From assembly GCA_002835545.1 (NCBI GenBank), contig PIZK01000008.1, positions 62,001 through 126,000 on the forward strand: a stretch of 64,000 nt of DNA, in the 5' to 3' direction. Origin of the DNA: Alteromonadales bacterium alter-6D02 (GTDB taxonomy: Bacteria; Pseudomonadota; Gammaproteobacteria; Enterobacterales; Psychrobiaceae). The notes below the pieces were generated by a model that ran no database searches, was not told where the DNA came from, and saw only the letters and a program-made list of their open reading frames with translations. Positions 36,299-45,873 of this stretch are shown piece after piece (position 1 is the stretch's first letter; each line of letters begins with the position of its first letter). The position numbers were made by a program, and so were the translations under genes.

Positions 36299-37240
36299 TT
36301 ACAAAACTGTGTCAGGAGCAAATAATGCTTTACGACTGTTTAAGACATCACTAATTGCCATTGCTTTTTTGCCTGGGAATTGTAATTTCTCTAAATTGAT
36401 TACGCCATCACTTGTAGCGACTCCAATACCGTGTTTATCGGCTTTAACGATGGTGCCTGGTGCTTGAGATGTCGTTGTATCACTTAAACTCGCTTGCCAT
36501 ACTTTTACCGCCTGATCGCCAAGTTGAAAGTAAGATACTGGCCACGGGTTAAAGGCACGAACACAACGTTCAATATGAGTAGCGCTGTCATGCCAGTCGA
36601 TTCTTGCTTCATCTTTTGATAGCTTTTCGGCATAGTTTGCAGCGGCATCGTCTTGTGGCTCTGCAATTAGCTTGTCTTGCGCTAATAAATCAATTGCTTC
36701 AACTAATGCATGCGGGCCTAATTCGGCGAGACGTTCGTATAAACTGCTACTGGTTTCGTCACTGGCAATATCAAGGGCGGCTTTGTGGAGCATCGGGCCT
36801 GTATCGAGACCGACATCCATTTGCATAATCGTTACACCGCTTTGTTTATCTCCAGCCCAAATTGCGCGCTGAATTGGTGCTGCACCGCGCCAGCGTGGCA
36901 GTAATGAACCGTGTACATTGATGCAGCCCAATCGAGGAGCTTCTAAAACTTCAATGGGTAGGATTAAGCCATAAGCGACTACAACCATCAAATCTGCATT
37001 AAAAGCTGAAAGCTCTGTTTGAGCATCGGCATTGCGCAATGTTTTTGGTTGCACCACCGGTAAATCATGTTGCTGAGCTAAGACTTTAACAGCGCTAGGT
37101 TGTAACTTTTTACCGCGACCTGAAGGTGTGTCTTCTTTGGTGTAAACTGCAACAACTTGGTGCTGTGAGTTTAAGAGCGACTCTAGGTGCTTAGCAGCAA
37201 AATCGGGTGTTCCAGCAAATATAATACGTAGAGGTTGCAA
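36299..37240 (-). CDS. fmt: Methionyl-tRNA formyltransferase Fmt
   Basis: Fmt formylates initiator Met-tRNA with 10-formyltetrahydrofolate. The 313-residue protein has the catalytic region [19 protein letters not shown] (about 108-126) and the N-terminal [18 protein letters not shown]. The C-terminal OB-like domain begins near 208. It is 4 bases downstream of def; the two enzymes act at opposite ends of the formyl-methionine cycle. Confidence 0.95.
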   Translation of the reverse strand: MQPLRIIFAGTPDFAAKHLESLLNSQHQVVAVYTKEDTPSGRGKKLQPSAVKVLAQQHDLPVVQPKTLRNADAQTELSAFNADLMVVVAYGLILPIEVLEAPRLGCINVHGSLLPRWRGAAPIQRAIWAGDKQSGVTIMQMDVGLDTGPMLHKAALDIASDETSSSLYERLAELGPHALVEAIDLLAQDKLIAEPQDDAAANYAEKLSKDEARIDWHDSATHIERCVRAFNPWPVSYFQLGDQAVKVWQASLSDTTTSQAPGTIVKADKHGIGVATSDGVINLEKLQFPGKKAMAISDVLNSRKALFAPDTVL

Positions 37241-37244
37241 TGAA

Positions 37245-37757
37245 TTACCCTTCTTTAGCTAATAGCTTGGCTTCTTTTTCTAGCTTCTTTTGGATGCGCT
37301 GGCGTTTTAATGGCGAAAGGTAATCAACAAATAGCTTGCCGTCTAAATGGTCAATTTCATGCTGAACACAAATCGCCAGTAAACCACTTGCCTCAAGTTC
37401 GAAAGACTCACCGTCACGATCTAGTGCTTTTACCGTGATGAACTCTGCGCGTTCAACACTGGCATAAGTGCCAGGTACAGATAAACAACCTTCTTCATTT
37501 TGCATTGAACCTTCACGACGAATAATCTCGGGGTTGATCAAGATAATAGGCGTATCCGCATCTTCGGAACAATCCATTACAACAATGCGTTGATGAATAT
37601 TTACTTGTGTTGCCGCTAAGCCAACGCCTTTTTCGTCGTACATGGTCTCTTGCATGTCATCGATGATCTTTTGCACTTGAGGGGTTACTTCACTAACTTC
37701 TTTTGCGACAGTGCGTAATCTTGGGTCAGGAAAGCGTAAAACGTTAAGGATAGCCAT
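37245..37757 (-). CDS. def: Peptide deformylase
   Basis: This 170-residue metalloenzyme removes the formyl group from nascent proteins. All three motifs are present: [10 protein letters not shown] (about 45-54), EEGCLSVPG (about 88-96) with the metal cysteine, and QHEIDHLDG (about 131-139) with the metal histidines and catalytic glutamate. It is first in the def-fmt-rsmB-trkA operon and divergent from the LysM gene. Confidence 0.95.
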   Translation of the reverse strand: MAILNVLRFPDPRLRTVAKEVSEVTPQVQKIIDDMQETMYDEKGVGLAATQVNIHQRIVVMDCSEDADTPIILINPEIIRREGSMQNEEGCLSVPGTYASVERAEFITVKALDRDGESFELEASGLLAICVQHEIDHLDGKLFVDYLSPLKRQRIQKKLEKEAKLLAKEG

Positions 37758-37965
37758 AAATTTTCTCGTATCTTTTACCTAAGCTGCTTAGGCATATTTT
37801 TAATCTGTGATATGCTTTTATTTTAAACATATAGCAACCGCTTTTACAGGTTTATCTGGTTTAAGTGGGAGTTATCGCAACTTCATTGTTGAATTATCCA
37901 GCTTGGGTTGCTTAAATATATTTATAAAACGCTGTTATCCCAATTAATTACACAAGGATGTTGCT

Positions 37966-39042
37966 ATGTTGCGACTGGTTTTTATTTCATTGGCTTTCTT
38001 GTTCATTGCAAATAGTCATGCTGATGTATTACAGGTCAAGAAAAACTCACCAACTGAATATATCGTGGTGAAAGGCGATACCTTATGGGATATTTCGGCA
38101 AAATTTCTTAATACGCCCTGGCGCTGGCCTGAACTTTGGGGCTATAACTCGCAAATTGCCGATCCTCATTGGATTTATCCTGGCGATAAAATTAGTCTAA
38201 TTTATGTCGATGGCAAGCCTCGTTTAATTGTTAACCAAGCCAAGCCTGCCTTGACGATGACACGTCATGGTCGAAAGAGTAATAAACGTCGTCCTATTCC
38301 AACGGTGGCATTAAAAGATATTGAACATTACTTAACCCATCAGCGCGTAGTTGCAGCGAGTAAGGTTGATGAGCTGCCGATTTTAGTTGGTAGTGAGCGA
38401 GATGCTATTTATTATCAAAAGAGTGATATTATTTTTGCTAATCAAACTTTAAAACAAGGCGTTAAGTATGGAGTTTACCGTAAGGGGCGTCACTTTATAT
38501 CACCGCAAACACAGCAACATTTAGGACAAGAGTTAGAACTTGTTGCTACTGCTCGCGTTACAATGTCCGCTGCTATTAGCCGTTTAAGTTTGTTGTCGGT
38601 GGAAAGTGAAGTCAGTAACGGTCATGTAATGATGCCGCTAGTAGAAGATGATTTACCACTGTACTTCATGCCAAAAGCAGCATCTAAGCATATCCGTTCA
38701 TCGATTGTTGGTTCAGCGGAGCACTTTCGAGAAGCAGGACAAAACGATGTGGTCATTATCGATGGTGGTACTCAGCAAGGTATTAACGCAGGCAGTGTTT
38801 TTTCAGTATTCCAGCCAGGAAAGATTCAATTTGTTGGTGAAGATGGAGAAGTAAGGGACCCTGCAAACTATCGTCGTTACGATAAAGTGAAAGCATACTT
38901 TGTGGACGATGAAGTACAACGTTTACCGAATGTTTACCGTGGGCAGGTGATGGTTTTCAGAAGCTTTGAAAATATCAGCTATGCTTTAGTGACCAAAATT
39001 GACCGACCTATTCGTACAGGTGATGATTTAATTAACCCGTAA
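37966..39042 (+). CDS. LysM peptidoglycan-binding domain protein
   Basis: The 358-residue exported protein has a signal peptide (1-19, ending NSHA) and one LysM domain near the N-terminus (YIVVKGDTLWDISAKFLN, WPELWGYN, HWIYPGDKISL; about residues 32-77). The remaining 280 residues form a conserved but uncharacterised region. The gene regularly occurs between def and dprA in gammaproteobacteria, and the protein probably binds cell wall in the periplasm. dprA follows after 72 bases. Confidence 0.88.
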   Translation: MLRLVFISLAFLFIANSHADVLQVKKNSPTEYIVVKGDTLWDISAKFLNTPWRWPELWGYNSQIADPHWIYPGDKISLIYVDGKPRLIVNQAKPALTMTRHGRKSNKRRPIPTVALKDIEHYLTHQRVVAASKVDELPILVGSERDAIYYQKSDIIFANQTLKQGVKYGVYRKGRHFISPQTQQHLGQELELVATARVTMSAAISRLSLLSVESEVSNGHVMMPLVEDDLPLYFMPKAASKHIRSSIVGSAEHFREAGQNDVVIIDGGTQQGINAGSVFSVFQPGKIQFVGEDGEVRDPANYRRYDKVKAYFVDDEVQRLPNVYRGQVMVFRSFENISYALVTKIDRPIRTGDDLINP

Positions 39043-39114
39043 CTAAAATATAATTTAGATACACGGTGTTCTCCTTTGCGACTAGTTTCGGCGCATGGAG
39101 CTAAGGAGACACTC

Positions 39115-40215
39115 ATGGATAGAACTACTCAATTATTAATCTTAGATAGCCTGCCGCAACTTGGCGTTTATCGACTTGAGCAAAAGCTACGCGGATGCTC
39201 ACCGTTTGACTTATTTACATTGTCGAAAGCTGAGTTAGCTAAACTTGGTTTTAACAATAAACAAATCGATCACCTTACAAAACCTCCTCTCAATAAATTG
39301 TCCGCTGTATACCAATGGTTAGCTCAGGATAATTTGAATAAGATTATTAGTTATTACGATGATGATTACCCTGTACTGTTGAAAGAGATTGGATCACCAC
39401 CATTACTATTATTCTGCCGTGGTGATTGTCGTTTACTATCGGATAAGCAAATATCAATCGTAGGTAGCCGTGCAGCGACAATTTCTGGTCGAGAAAGTGC
39501 GAAGCGTTTTGCTTATGAATTAGTTGGGGCTGGGTTTACCGTGACTAGTGGTTTGGCTGCCGGTATCGATAGCTATGCGCATCAGGGAGCTTTGGCGGCT
39601 AATGGAAAAACCATTGCTGTGCTCGGGAGCGGTCTTAATAATATTTACCCTAAGACAAATCAGGGACTAGCGAAGCAGATTGAACAGCAAGGGTTATTAG
39701 TTTCAGAGTTTTGGCCTGATGTGCCTCCGCTTGCTCCACAGTTTCCCCGACGCAATAGAATAGTGAGTGGTTTATCGTTGGGGGTTGTTGTCGTTGAGGC
39801 CGCAAACCGAAGTGGTTCGTTAATAACTGCGCGTCTCGCGGTAGAGCAAAATAGAGAGGTTTTCGCTGTTCCTGGCTCAATAAATAATCCAAAAGTGTCA
39901 GGTTGTCATAAATTAATTAACCAAGGTGCTAAACTTATAGCTACAACGGCCGATATTTTAGATGAGTTACCTGTAAATAGTTTGTCGCAGGTAGCGCAGC
40001 AACATAAGAATGTTGACCGTTTAGCCTCTCAAGCTCAATTTCCTTTTGATATTGTATTAGACAATATTGGGTTTGAGGTTACATCAGTCGATCAAATTGT
40101 TTTACGTACCGAAATCACTATAGATAAAGTATTAGAGCGATTATTACATTTAGAGCTGTCTGGTTTTATTACTTCTGTATCTGGTGGTTATATCCGAATA
40201 AAAGGAGATACGTGA
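39115..40215 (+). CDS. dprA: DNA-processing protein DprA
   Basis: DprA binds single-stranded DNA taken up by transformation and loads RecA. The 366-residue protein has a helical N-terminal domain and a Rossmann-like core: ISIVGSRAATISGRESAKRF, VTSGLAAGIDSYAHQGALA, AVLGSGLNNIYP and FPRRNRIVSGLS. A C-terminal winged-helix domain (about 300-366) completes it. I chose ATG 39115, which has AAGGAG seven bases upstream, over the earlier in-frame TTG/GTG-type start at 39076. Its stop overlaps the smg start (TGATG). Confidence 0.93.
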   Translation: MDRTTQLLILDSLPQLGVYRLEQKLRGCSPFDLFTLSKAELAKLGFNNKQIDHLTKPPLNKLSAVYQWLAQDNLNKIISYYDDDYPVLLKEIGSPPLLLFCRGDCRLLSDKQISIVGSRAATISGRESAKRFAYELVGAGFTVTSGLAAGIDSYAHQGALAANGKTIAVLGSGLNNIYPKTNQGLAKQIEQQGLLVSEFWPDVPPLAPQFPRRNRIVSGLSLGVVVVEAANRSGSLITARLAVEQNREVFAVPGSINNPKVSGCHKLINQGAKLIATTADILDELPVNSLSQVAQQHKNVDRLASQAQFPFDIVLDNIGFEVTSVDQIVLRTEITIDKVLERLLHLELSGFITSVSGGYIRIKGDT

Positions 40216-40688
40216 TGTTCAAATGTCTTATGTATTTATTTGAGAACTATATTCATAGCGAGATGAATGTGATGATGGATAATAAAGTGCTCACTGAAGA
40301 ATTAACCGAAGCGGGCTTTCAAAAAGAAACCGTCTATAAAGCCTTGGCTTGGATTGAGCGCTTAGCATCAATGCAAGATAATCAAGATTATGTGCCGCTC
40401 GGAGAGCATGGCCTTAGCTCAATCCGTATTTTCACCGAGCAAGAAATGATGCGCCTTGATCTTGAGTGCCGTGGCTTTTTACACTTTTTGGAATGTATCA
40501 ATGTGTTAGGCCCTGATACCCGTGAAATGGTCATTGATAGAGCGATGGAAATTGAGAACAAAGAGTTCTCGGTTGATGATTTAAAGTGGGTAATCTTAAT
40601 GGTGTTGTTTAATTTACCCGGGCAAGAGCGAGCTTTTACACAATTAGAAGGGATCATGTTTGACGAGGGCGGTGGCGTCGTTCATTAA
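40215..40688 (+). CDS. smg: Smg family protein (DUF494)
   Basis: The 157-residue protein matches E. coli Smg along its length: MFKCLMYLFENYIHSE at the start, LECRGFLHFLECI in the middle, and DLKWVILMVLFNLPGQE near the end. Its biochemical role is not established. I start at ATG 40215, which shares its first base with the dprA stop; the GTG at 40212 would add one residue. Confidence 0.92.
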   Translation: MFKCLMYLFENYIHSEMNVMMDNKVLTEELTEAGFQKETVYKALAWIERLASMQDNQDYVPLGEHGLSSIRIFTEQEMMRLDLECRGFLHFLECINVLGPDTREMVIDRAMEIENKEFSVDDLKWVILMVLFNLPGQERAFTQLEGIMFDEGGGVVH

Positions 40689-40715
40689 GCTTTATAAAAA
40701 GCACTTATATAAGAG

Positions 40716-40752
40716 TCACTAACATTAAACTGTAATGTTAGTGATTTTTTTT
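40716..40752 (+). terminator. Rho-independent terminator after smg
   Basis: TCACTAACATT and AATGTTAGTGA form a perfect 11-bp stem with a 7-base loop followed by eight T. Confidence 0.92.
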
Positions 40753-40851
40753 GCCTAATTTTAATATAACTAATTTCTCTTTAATTGTTGTTACATATTC
40801 TGTTTGGGTATAAGCTTGCAGGAAATAGCAGCAATATGACCGAGAAAAGTA

Positions 40852-41670
40852 ATGAATGATGTAATGCAAAAAATAGCTGAGAAGAGCACCTTAAAAGCAG
40901 GCGAAGTTGCTTTGGTTGGGGCTGGGCCAGGTGATCCTGAGTTATTAACGATTCGTGCATTACGTATTATCACACAAGCGGAAGTGGCTGTTTATGACCG
41001 CTTAGTTAGTGAAGAAATCATGAATCTATTGCCAGCTTATTGTGAAAAAATTTATGTGGGGAAAAAGCAAGCGAAGCATCACTTGCCTCAAGAGGGGATC
41101 AATGAGGTTCTAGCGCAGCAAGCATTGGCAGGAAAAAAAGTGCTCAGGTTGAAAGGAGGTGATCCTTTTGTCTTTGGTCGTGGTGGTGAGGAAGCTGAAT
41201 ACTTATTAGAGCGAGGCGTTAGCTGTCATGTTGTTCCTGGAATGACTGCGGCTTCAGCTTGCACGACCTATGCAGGCATTCCATTAACTCATCGTGGTGT
41301 TGCTCAAGGCTGTAGTTTTATCACTGGCCATTTACAGAGTGAAGGTGAGCTTGATTTGCCTTGGACATCATTAAGTAATGATAGTCAAACCGTCGTTTTC
41401 TATATGGGAATTAACTCGTTACCTATCATCAGCCAGAAGCTAATTGAGCACGGGCGTTTAGCATCGACTCCCGCAGCTGTTATAGAAAAAGGTACCTGCC
41501 CACAGCAACGTACTATTCGAGGTAATTTGGAGTCATTACCGGACCTAGTTAAAGCGCATAATATTAAACCGCCAGCGCTTATTGTTATTGGTCAGGTTGT
41601 TGATCAATTTGACCCTGCACATGTTAATGAAAATGGATATTTGCAGCCTATTGTGAATCGTGATGCTTAA
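40852..41670 (+). CDS. cobA: Uroporphyrinogen-III C-methyltransferase (SUMT)
   Basis: SUMT methylates uroporphyrinogen III at C2 and C7 to give precorrin-2, the branch point to sirohaem and cobalamin. The 272-residue protein has the SAM-binding loop VALVGAGPGDPELLTIRAL (about 18-36), VYDRLVSEEI, LRLKGGDPFVFGRGGEEAE and VVPGMTAASACTTYAGIPLT, all intact. It is 9 bases upstream of a CysG-like oxidase/chelatase gene. With the B12 genes at the left of the window it may also feed corrin synthesis. Confidence 0.94.
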   Translation: MNDVMQKIAEKSTLKAGEVALVGAGPGDPELLTIRALRIITQAEVAVYDRLVSEEIMNLLPAYCEKIYVGKKQAKHHLPQEGINEVLAQQALAGKKVLRLKGGDPFVFGRGGEEAEYLLERGVSCHVVPGMTAASACTTYAGIPLTHRGVAQGCSFITGHLQSEGELDLPWTSLSNDSQTVVFYMGINSLPIISQKLIEHGRLASTPAAVIEKGTCPQQRTIRGNLESLPDLVKAHNIKPPALIVIGQVVDQFDPAHVNENGYLQPIVNRDA

Positions 41671-41679
41671 AAAGGGTTA

Positions 41680-42642
41680 ATGATGAATTATTTTCCAATT
41701 TTTGTTGATGCAAAGACACTTGATGTTTTAATTGTGGGTGGGGGCGAAGTGGCCACCCGTAAAATGGAATTATTATTAAAGACCCCTGCAAGTATTACGG
41801 TTGTGTCTCCTGATCTGTCTAATGGTATTGCAGCGCAAGTCGAGTTAGGCAGGGTAACTCATTTAGCACAATATTATGATGAGGCCTTATTACCAGGTAG
41901 GCAGTTAGTGTTCGTTGCAACCTCAGATTCGAAAGTTAATCAACAGATTAGCAAACAAGCAAAGCAACTTGGTATCTTTGCTAATGTTGTCGATTCTCCA
42001 GAGCTTTGCCATTTCATTACACCGTCAATTATTGATCGCAGCCCGATGGTGTTTGCAATTAGTAGTGAAGGGGACGCACCCGTGCTGGTGCGTTATTGGC
42101 GTGAACGTTTAGAGACGTTGATCCCGAATACATTAGGGAGTTTAGCTCGATTTTCTGGGCGTAAGCGCAAGATTATAAAGGGCTTACTTGATAGTGTGTC
42201 AAAGCGTCGAGCTTTTTGGGAGCGTTTTTTCTTATCGAGTAAAATTACTGATGAACAAGAGCAAGAAGCAACTTTCAACCAATTAATTCAACAGGTTGAT
42301 AATGACGCTGTCACACTAGGTGAGCTGTATGTGGTAGAGGCACCGACGAATTCAGATCGCCTTTCGTTAGCCGCATTACGTTATATGCAGCAAGCAGACT
42401 TTGCTTTTTTTAATCAAGATGTTGGTGCCGATGTTATTGAGTTAATCCGTCGTGATGCCGAGACTGAACTTGTTGATGATGTATTTTCTTATGAACGATT
42501 AAGCGCATTACTTGAGCAAGGTGAGCGAGTGTGTATTCTGAGTGCTGAACCTGTTCAACCAGAAGATCAAAGATGGAAAAGGCTACAAGCGGATTATGTG
42601 GTAAACTTTTTTGCCAGTGCTCCTAGTTTAGAAAAAGGCTAA
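41680..42642 (+). CDS. Precorrin-2 dehydrogenase/sirohydrochlorin ferrochelatase with a decayed methyltransferase domain
   Basis: Residues 1-205 match the N-terminal half of CysG. The NAD-binding loop is [18 protein letters not shown] (about 16-33), D105 lies in NVVDSPELC, and [20 protein letters not shown] and [11 protein letters not shown] follow. This half oxidises precorrin-2 and inserts iron to make sirohaem. The protein continues to 320 residues. Residues 214-248 ([20 protein letters not shown]) still align with the start of a SUMT domain, as in the neighbouring cobA product (GEVALVGAGPGDPELLTIRAL), but the GAGPGDP loop is gone and no KGGDPFVFGRGG block follows. The gene thus looks like a full CysG that lost methyltransferase activity, now supplied by the separate upstream cobA. 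Confidence 0.88.
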   Translation: MMNYFPIFVDAKTLDVLIVGGGEVATRKMELLLKTPASITVVSPDLSNGIAAQVELGRVTHLAQYYDEALLPGRQLVFVATSDSKVNQQISKQAKQLGIFANVVDSPELCHFITPSIIDRSPMVFAISSEGDAPVLVRYWRERLETLIPNTLGSLARFSGRKRKIIKGLLDSVSKRRAFWERFFLSSKITDEQEQEATFNQLIQQVDNDAVTLGELYVVEAPTNSDRLSLAALRYMQQADFAFFNQDVGADVIELIRRDAETELVDDVFSYERLSALLEQGERVCILSAEPVQPEDQRWKRLQADYVVNFFASAPSLEKG

Positions 42643-42644
42643 AA

Positions 42645-43094
42645 ATGAAAATATGGGTTGATGCCGATGCCTGCCCGGTTGTGGTTAAAGAGATACTTTA
42701 TCGTGCGGCTCATCGCACTCAGACAGAAATGACATTAGTTGCTAATCAGGGACTATCTGTACCGCCATCACCGTATATTAATACTTTGCGAGTAAGCTCT
42801 GGCTTTGATGTTGCAGATGATGAAATTGTCTTAAGATTAGCCGCAGGGGATTTAGTCATCACGGGTGATATCCCTCTGGCCGCTGAAGTGATTGAAAAAG
42901 GTGGCCAAGCATTGAGTCCACGAGGTGAGCTCCACACGACAGAAAACATAAAGGCACGGTTGAATATTCGAGACTTCATGGATACGATGCGCTCAAGTGG
43001 CGTACAAACTGGTGGCCCTGCGCCATTAAGCCAAACCGATCGTCAAAATTTTGCAAATCGTCTTGATACCATCCTAACCAAGGCGAAAAGATAA
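42645..43094 (+). CDS. YaiI/YqxD (DUF188) family protein
   Basis: The 149-residue protein has the family pattern [20 protein letters not shown] at the N-terminus, then [31 protein letters not shown] and the C-terminal [19 protein letters not shown]. The conserved Asp pairs suggest a PIN-like nuclease fold, but activity is not established. It begins 2 bases after the sirohaem gene and is probably co-transcribed. Confidence 0.92.
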   Translation: MKIWVDADACPVVVKEILYRAAHRTQTEMTLVANQGLSVPPSPYINTLRVSSGFDVADDEIVLRLAAGDLVITGDIPLAAEVIEKGGQALSPRGELHTTENIKARLNIRDFMDTMRSSGVQTGGPAPLSQTDRQNFANRLDTILTKAKR

Positions 43095-43178
43095 TGCGAA
43101 CGCTTTAACGGCGTCCCTGATTCTACTTTTTCTCTATCTTCGTCTAAGCTTATGTAACAAAGGAACATAGGCTAACGC

Positions 43179-45185
43179 ATGGATAATCAACAATATCGTT
43201 CTGACATTGACGGCATGAGAGCTATTGCCGTTATTGCTGTTGTTATTTTTCATATCAACCCTCAGTTATTGCCAGGAGGCTTTTTAGGGGTTGATATGTT
43301 CTTTGTCTTATCGGGTTATCTTATAACCCAGCTACTGCTCAAAGATATCAGTCGTACTGGGCGTGTTGATTACGTTAGGTTTTACCGACGACGGGCGCAA
43401 CGATTGTTACCAGCCCTGTTATTAATGCTTACTGTGACCTCTGTAGTGAGTTTTATTATTCTAGCGCCAAATGACTTTTTTAATTATGCACAGTCGTTAT
43501 TCGCCGCCTTGTTTTCAGCATCTAACATTTATGCCTACCTGTTTGTCGATACTAGCTATTTTGCCAGTGATAGTGCTGAACTGCCATTACTGCATCTATG
43601 GTCATTAGGTGTCGAAGAGCAGTTCTATTTTATTTGGCCACTGGCATTAAGTGGCTTAGTGTGTCATCGCTATGTTAGCCAATATCGGTTAGCGATAGTA
43701 GTGGCCGTTGCTTTACTCTCACTGTTGTTAGCGCAATGGTTGTTATCGTCGTTTCTAGCGTTGACCTATTACATGTTACCGACGCGAGCTTGGCAGCTGA
43801 TGGCGGGAGGAGCTTTGGCATTGGCCATTGACCAAGGCTATTGTACTCGCTTAGGTAAATCCACCCTGTTGAGCATGGCGATGATTGGGTTGCTGCTGAT
43901 CTTTTCAAGCTTATTTTTGATTGATGAAGGGGATGCTATTCCCGGTTTTGGTGCACTTCCAGCGGTGCTTGGAGTTGTCTTGTTACTTGCTTCTGGAACC
44001 ACATCTCAAACGGTGGTCCATCGCTATTTAGCGTCAACCATCATGGCGGGGATTGGCCTGATTTCATACTCTGCTTATTTGTGGCATTGGCCACTGTTGG
44101 CATTAATGAAATATGCTTTTATTGAAATAACGATAACGATAGGCATTGCGGCTTTCTTGTTAACCTTTGCGTTAGCACAACTTAGCTATTACTTGGTAGA
44201 GCAGCCACTGCGGGTACTAACGTTACCAACTCGTCAGGTCTTTGTACGTTATTTTTTCGTACCCACAGTAGCCTTATCGATTGTAGCTGTGGGCTTTACC
44301 TTTATTATTCGCTATCAACTTAATTATTTTTATTCATGGGATGCCTACAAGGCTGCAATAGATATTAAGCCGGCGTGGCGTTATCAGTATAATTGTCAAT
44401 ATACGACGTTTAACGCAAGTTCATTAACGGAAAGTCGTTGTGTTTACCCAGAAAAAGAGCAACCTAAAGTGCTATTGCTAGGCGACTCTAATGCCGCTCA
44501 TTATTTAGGAATGCTCCGCGTTTTTGCACAAGAGTATAACTTCTCGATCCGTAATATTACGGTGAGCTCGTGCCCGATTTTATTTTTAGATCAGCCTATC
44601 GATTGGCCTAAATTCAAAGTGCGGGAAAACTGTCAGCATTATCGTGATCAAGTAAAACCTTTTATTCAAGAGTTTGATACGGTCATTATTGGCGGGGCGT
44701 GGACAAGCTATGAAAAACATGGGGGGCAGGGATTTAGAGATGATTTGGCAAAGAGTATCGAGCATTTATCATCACAGGTTAACAGGGTGATAGTACTTGC
44801 ACGAATCCCTTACTTTGCTGCGTTTAATAGTGAGTGTGAGATTAGGCGGGTTCGATTACCTCATCTGGAGTGTAGCCCGCTGCGCTTTAGTATTCCAACT
44901 CAAAACTATGCAATAAATCGTTTTATTGAGCAGCAAACGGTGAATCATGAAAATGCCTATTATTTTGACCCTCGTAATGAACTATGTGATGAAAAGCACT
45001 GTACGCCGTACTTGGGAGGCTTCCCTGTCTATTATGATGAAGGTCATTATAGTTTATTGGGTTCAAAGCTAATTGGAGAGGCGATGATTAGAAATAATAA
45101 CCCAATGTTAAGTGTATTTAAGGGCTTAGGTGGACTGGAGCCCAGTCTAGTCAAGCCAGTGCGAACACTGGCTCAAATAAAGTGA
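43179..45185 (+). CDS. OafA-type membrane acyltransferase with C-terminal SGNH domain
   Basis: The 668-residue protein has an N-terminal acyltransferase-3 domain (about 1-370) with some ten hydrophobic helices and the markers IDGMRAIAVIAVVIFHI, GGFLGVDMFFVLSGYLI and RRAQRLLPALL. The C-terminal SGNH/GDSL-like domain (about 410-650) contains VLLLGDSNAAHYLGM and the later DEGHYSLLGSKL, supplying Ser and Asp/His of the triad. Such proteins O-acetylate lipopolysaccharide, exopolysaccharide or peptidoglycan. No polysaccharide genes are adjacent, so the substrate is unknown. Confidence 0.9.
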   Translation: MDNQQYRSDIDGMRAIAVIAVVIFHINPQLLPGGFLGVDMFFVLSGYLITQLLLKDISRTGRVDYVRFYRRRAQRLLPALLLMLTVTSVVSFIILAPNDFFNYAQSLFAALFSASNIYAYLFVDTSYFASDSAELPLLHLWSLGVEEQFYFIWPLALSGLVCHRYVSQYRLAIVVAVALLSLLLAQWLLSSFLALTYYMLPTRAWQLMAGGALALAIDQGYCTRLGKSTLLSMAMIGLLLIFSSLFLIDEGDAIPGFGALPAVLGVVLLLASGTTSQTVVHRYLASTIMAGIGLISYSAYLWHWPLLALMKYAFIEITITIGIAAFLLTFALAQLSYYLVEQPLRVLTLPTRQVFVRYFFVPTVALSIVAVGFTFIIRYQLNYFYSWDAYKAAIDIKPAWRYQYNCQYTTFNASSLTESRCVYPEKEQPKVLLLGDSNAAHYLGMLRVFAQEYNFSIRNITVSSCPILFLDQPIDWPKFKVRENCQHYRDQVKPFIQEFDTVIIGGAWTSYEKHGGQGFRDDLAKSIEHLSSQVNRVIVLARIPYFAAFNSECEIRRVRLPHLECSPLRFSIPTQNYAINRFIEQQTVNHENAYYFDPRNELCDEKHCTPYLGGFPVYYDEGHYSLLGSKLIGEAMIRNNNPMLSVFKGLGGLEPSLVKPVRTLAQIK

Positions 45186-45193
45186 TGTTCTGC

Positions 45194-45766
45194 TTACATC
45201 TTTTTCACGTATTGAGTGATGATCACGATACGTGTTCCATTAACACGACCTTCGATGTGCTCTGGGTTTGGGGATAAAGAGATACCGCGTACTGCGGTTC
45301 CACGTTTTGCGGTAAAGTTTGCGCCTTTGACCACTAGGTCTTTTATAAGAACGACATTATCACCAGCTGATAATACGGCCCCATTACTATCAAGATGTGG
45401 CTCTTCATTATTTAACTCGGCACTGCCTTTATTAGCCCATGCAAGCGTCTCATCATCTAGATAAAGCATATCAAGTAAATCTTGTGCCCAAGTCTCACCA
45501 GCGTTAATTAGGCGTGTTAGCATACGATAAGCCATCACCTGAACAACGGGAACCTGACTCCACATGCTGTCATTTAAACAGCGCCAGTGGTTTACATCTA
45601 AGCGCTCAGCTTGAGTGATTTCATCATGGCACTTATCACACAACAATACGCATTTATCTGAATGGGCTTCTGTAGGTGGAACTTCGTAAACGGTTAAGTT
45701 GCTATTACTACTACACAGCTCGCATTGTGAATTGCTACGTAGCTGTAGTGTCGCTTCGATACTCAT
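45194..45766 (-). CDS. PhnA-family zinc-ribbon protein
   Basis: The 190-residue protein has an N-terminal zinc ribbon (CELCSSNSNLTVYEVPP with CVLLCDKCHDEI, two CxxC pairs) and the C-terminal PhnA/YjdM domain (DSNGAVLSAGDNVVLIKDLV, KGANFTAKRGTAVRGI, HIEGRVNGTRIVIITQYVKK). Despite the name, PhnA proteins have no proven part in alkylphosphonate use. It converges on the acyltransferase gene, 8 bases away. Confidence 0.9.
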   Translation of the reverse strand: MSIEATLQLRSNSQCELCSSNSNLTVYEVPPTEAHSDKCVLLCDKCHDEITQAERLDVNHWRCLNDSMWSQVPVVQVMAYRMLTRLINAGETWAQDLLDMLYLDDETLAWANKGSAELNNEEPHLDSNGAVLSAGDNVVLIKDLVVKGANFTAKRGTAVRGISLSPNPEHIEGRVNGTRIVIITQYVKKM

Positions 45767-45822
45767 GATGGTTAGCCTAATTAATGGAAATACGCCATTG
45801 GGCGTTGATAAAGAGTCCTAGT

Positions 45823-45849
45823 ATACTCCTACATCGCTTGTAGGAGTAT
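45823..45849. repeat. Perfect 11-bp stem-loop between DUF2959 and phnA genes
   Basis: ATACTCCTACA, TCGCT loop, TGTAGGAGTAT. It lies downstream of the DUF2959 gene and upstream of phnA, both read leftwards. There is no T tract, so it may be a non-canonical terminator or a regulatory stem. Confidence 0.6.
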
Positions 45850-45873
45850 TAGTTGCTTGTTTAAGGAATCAAT

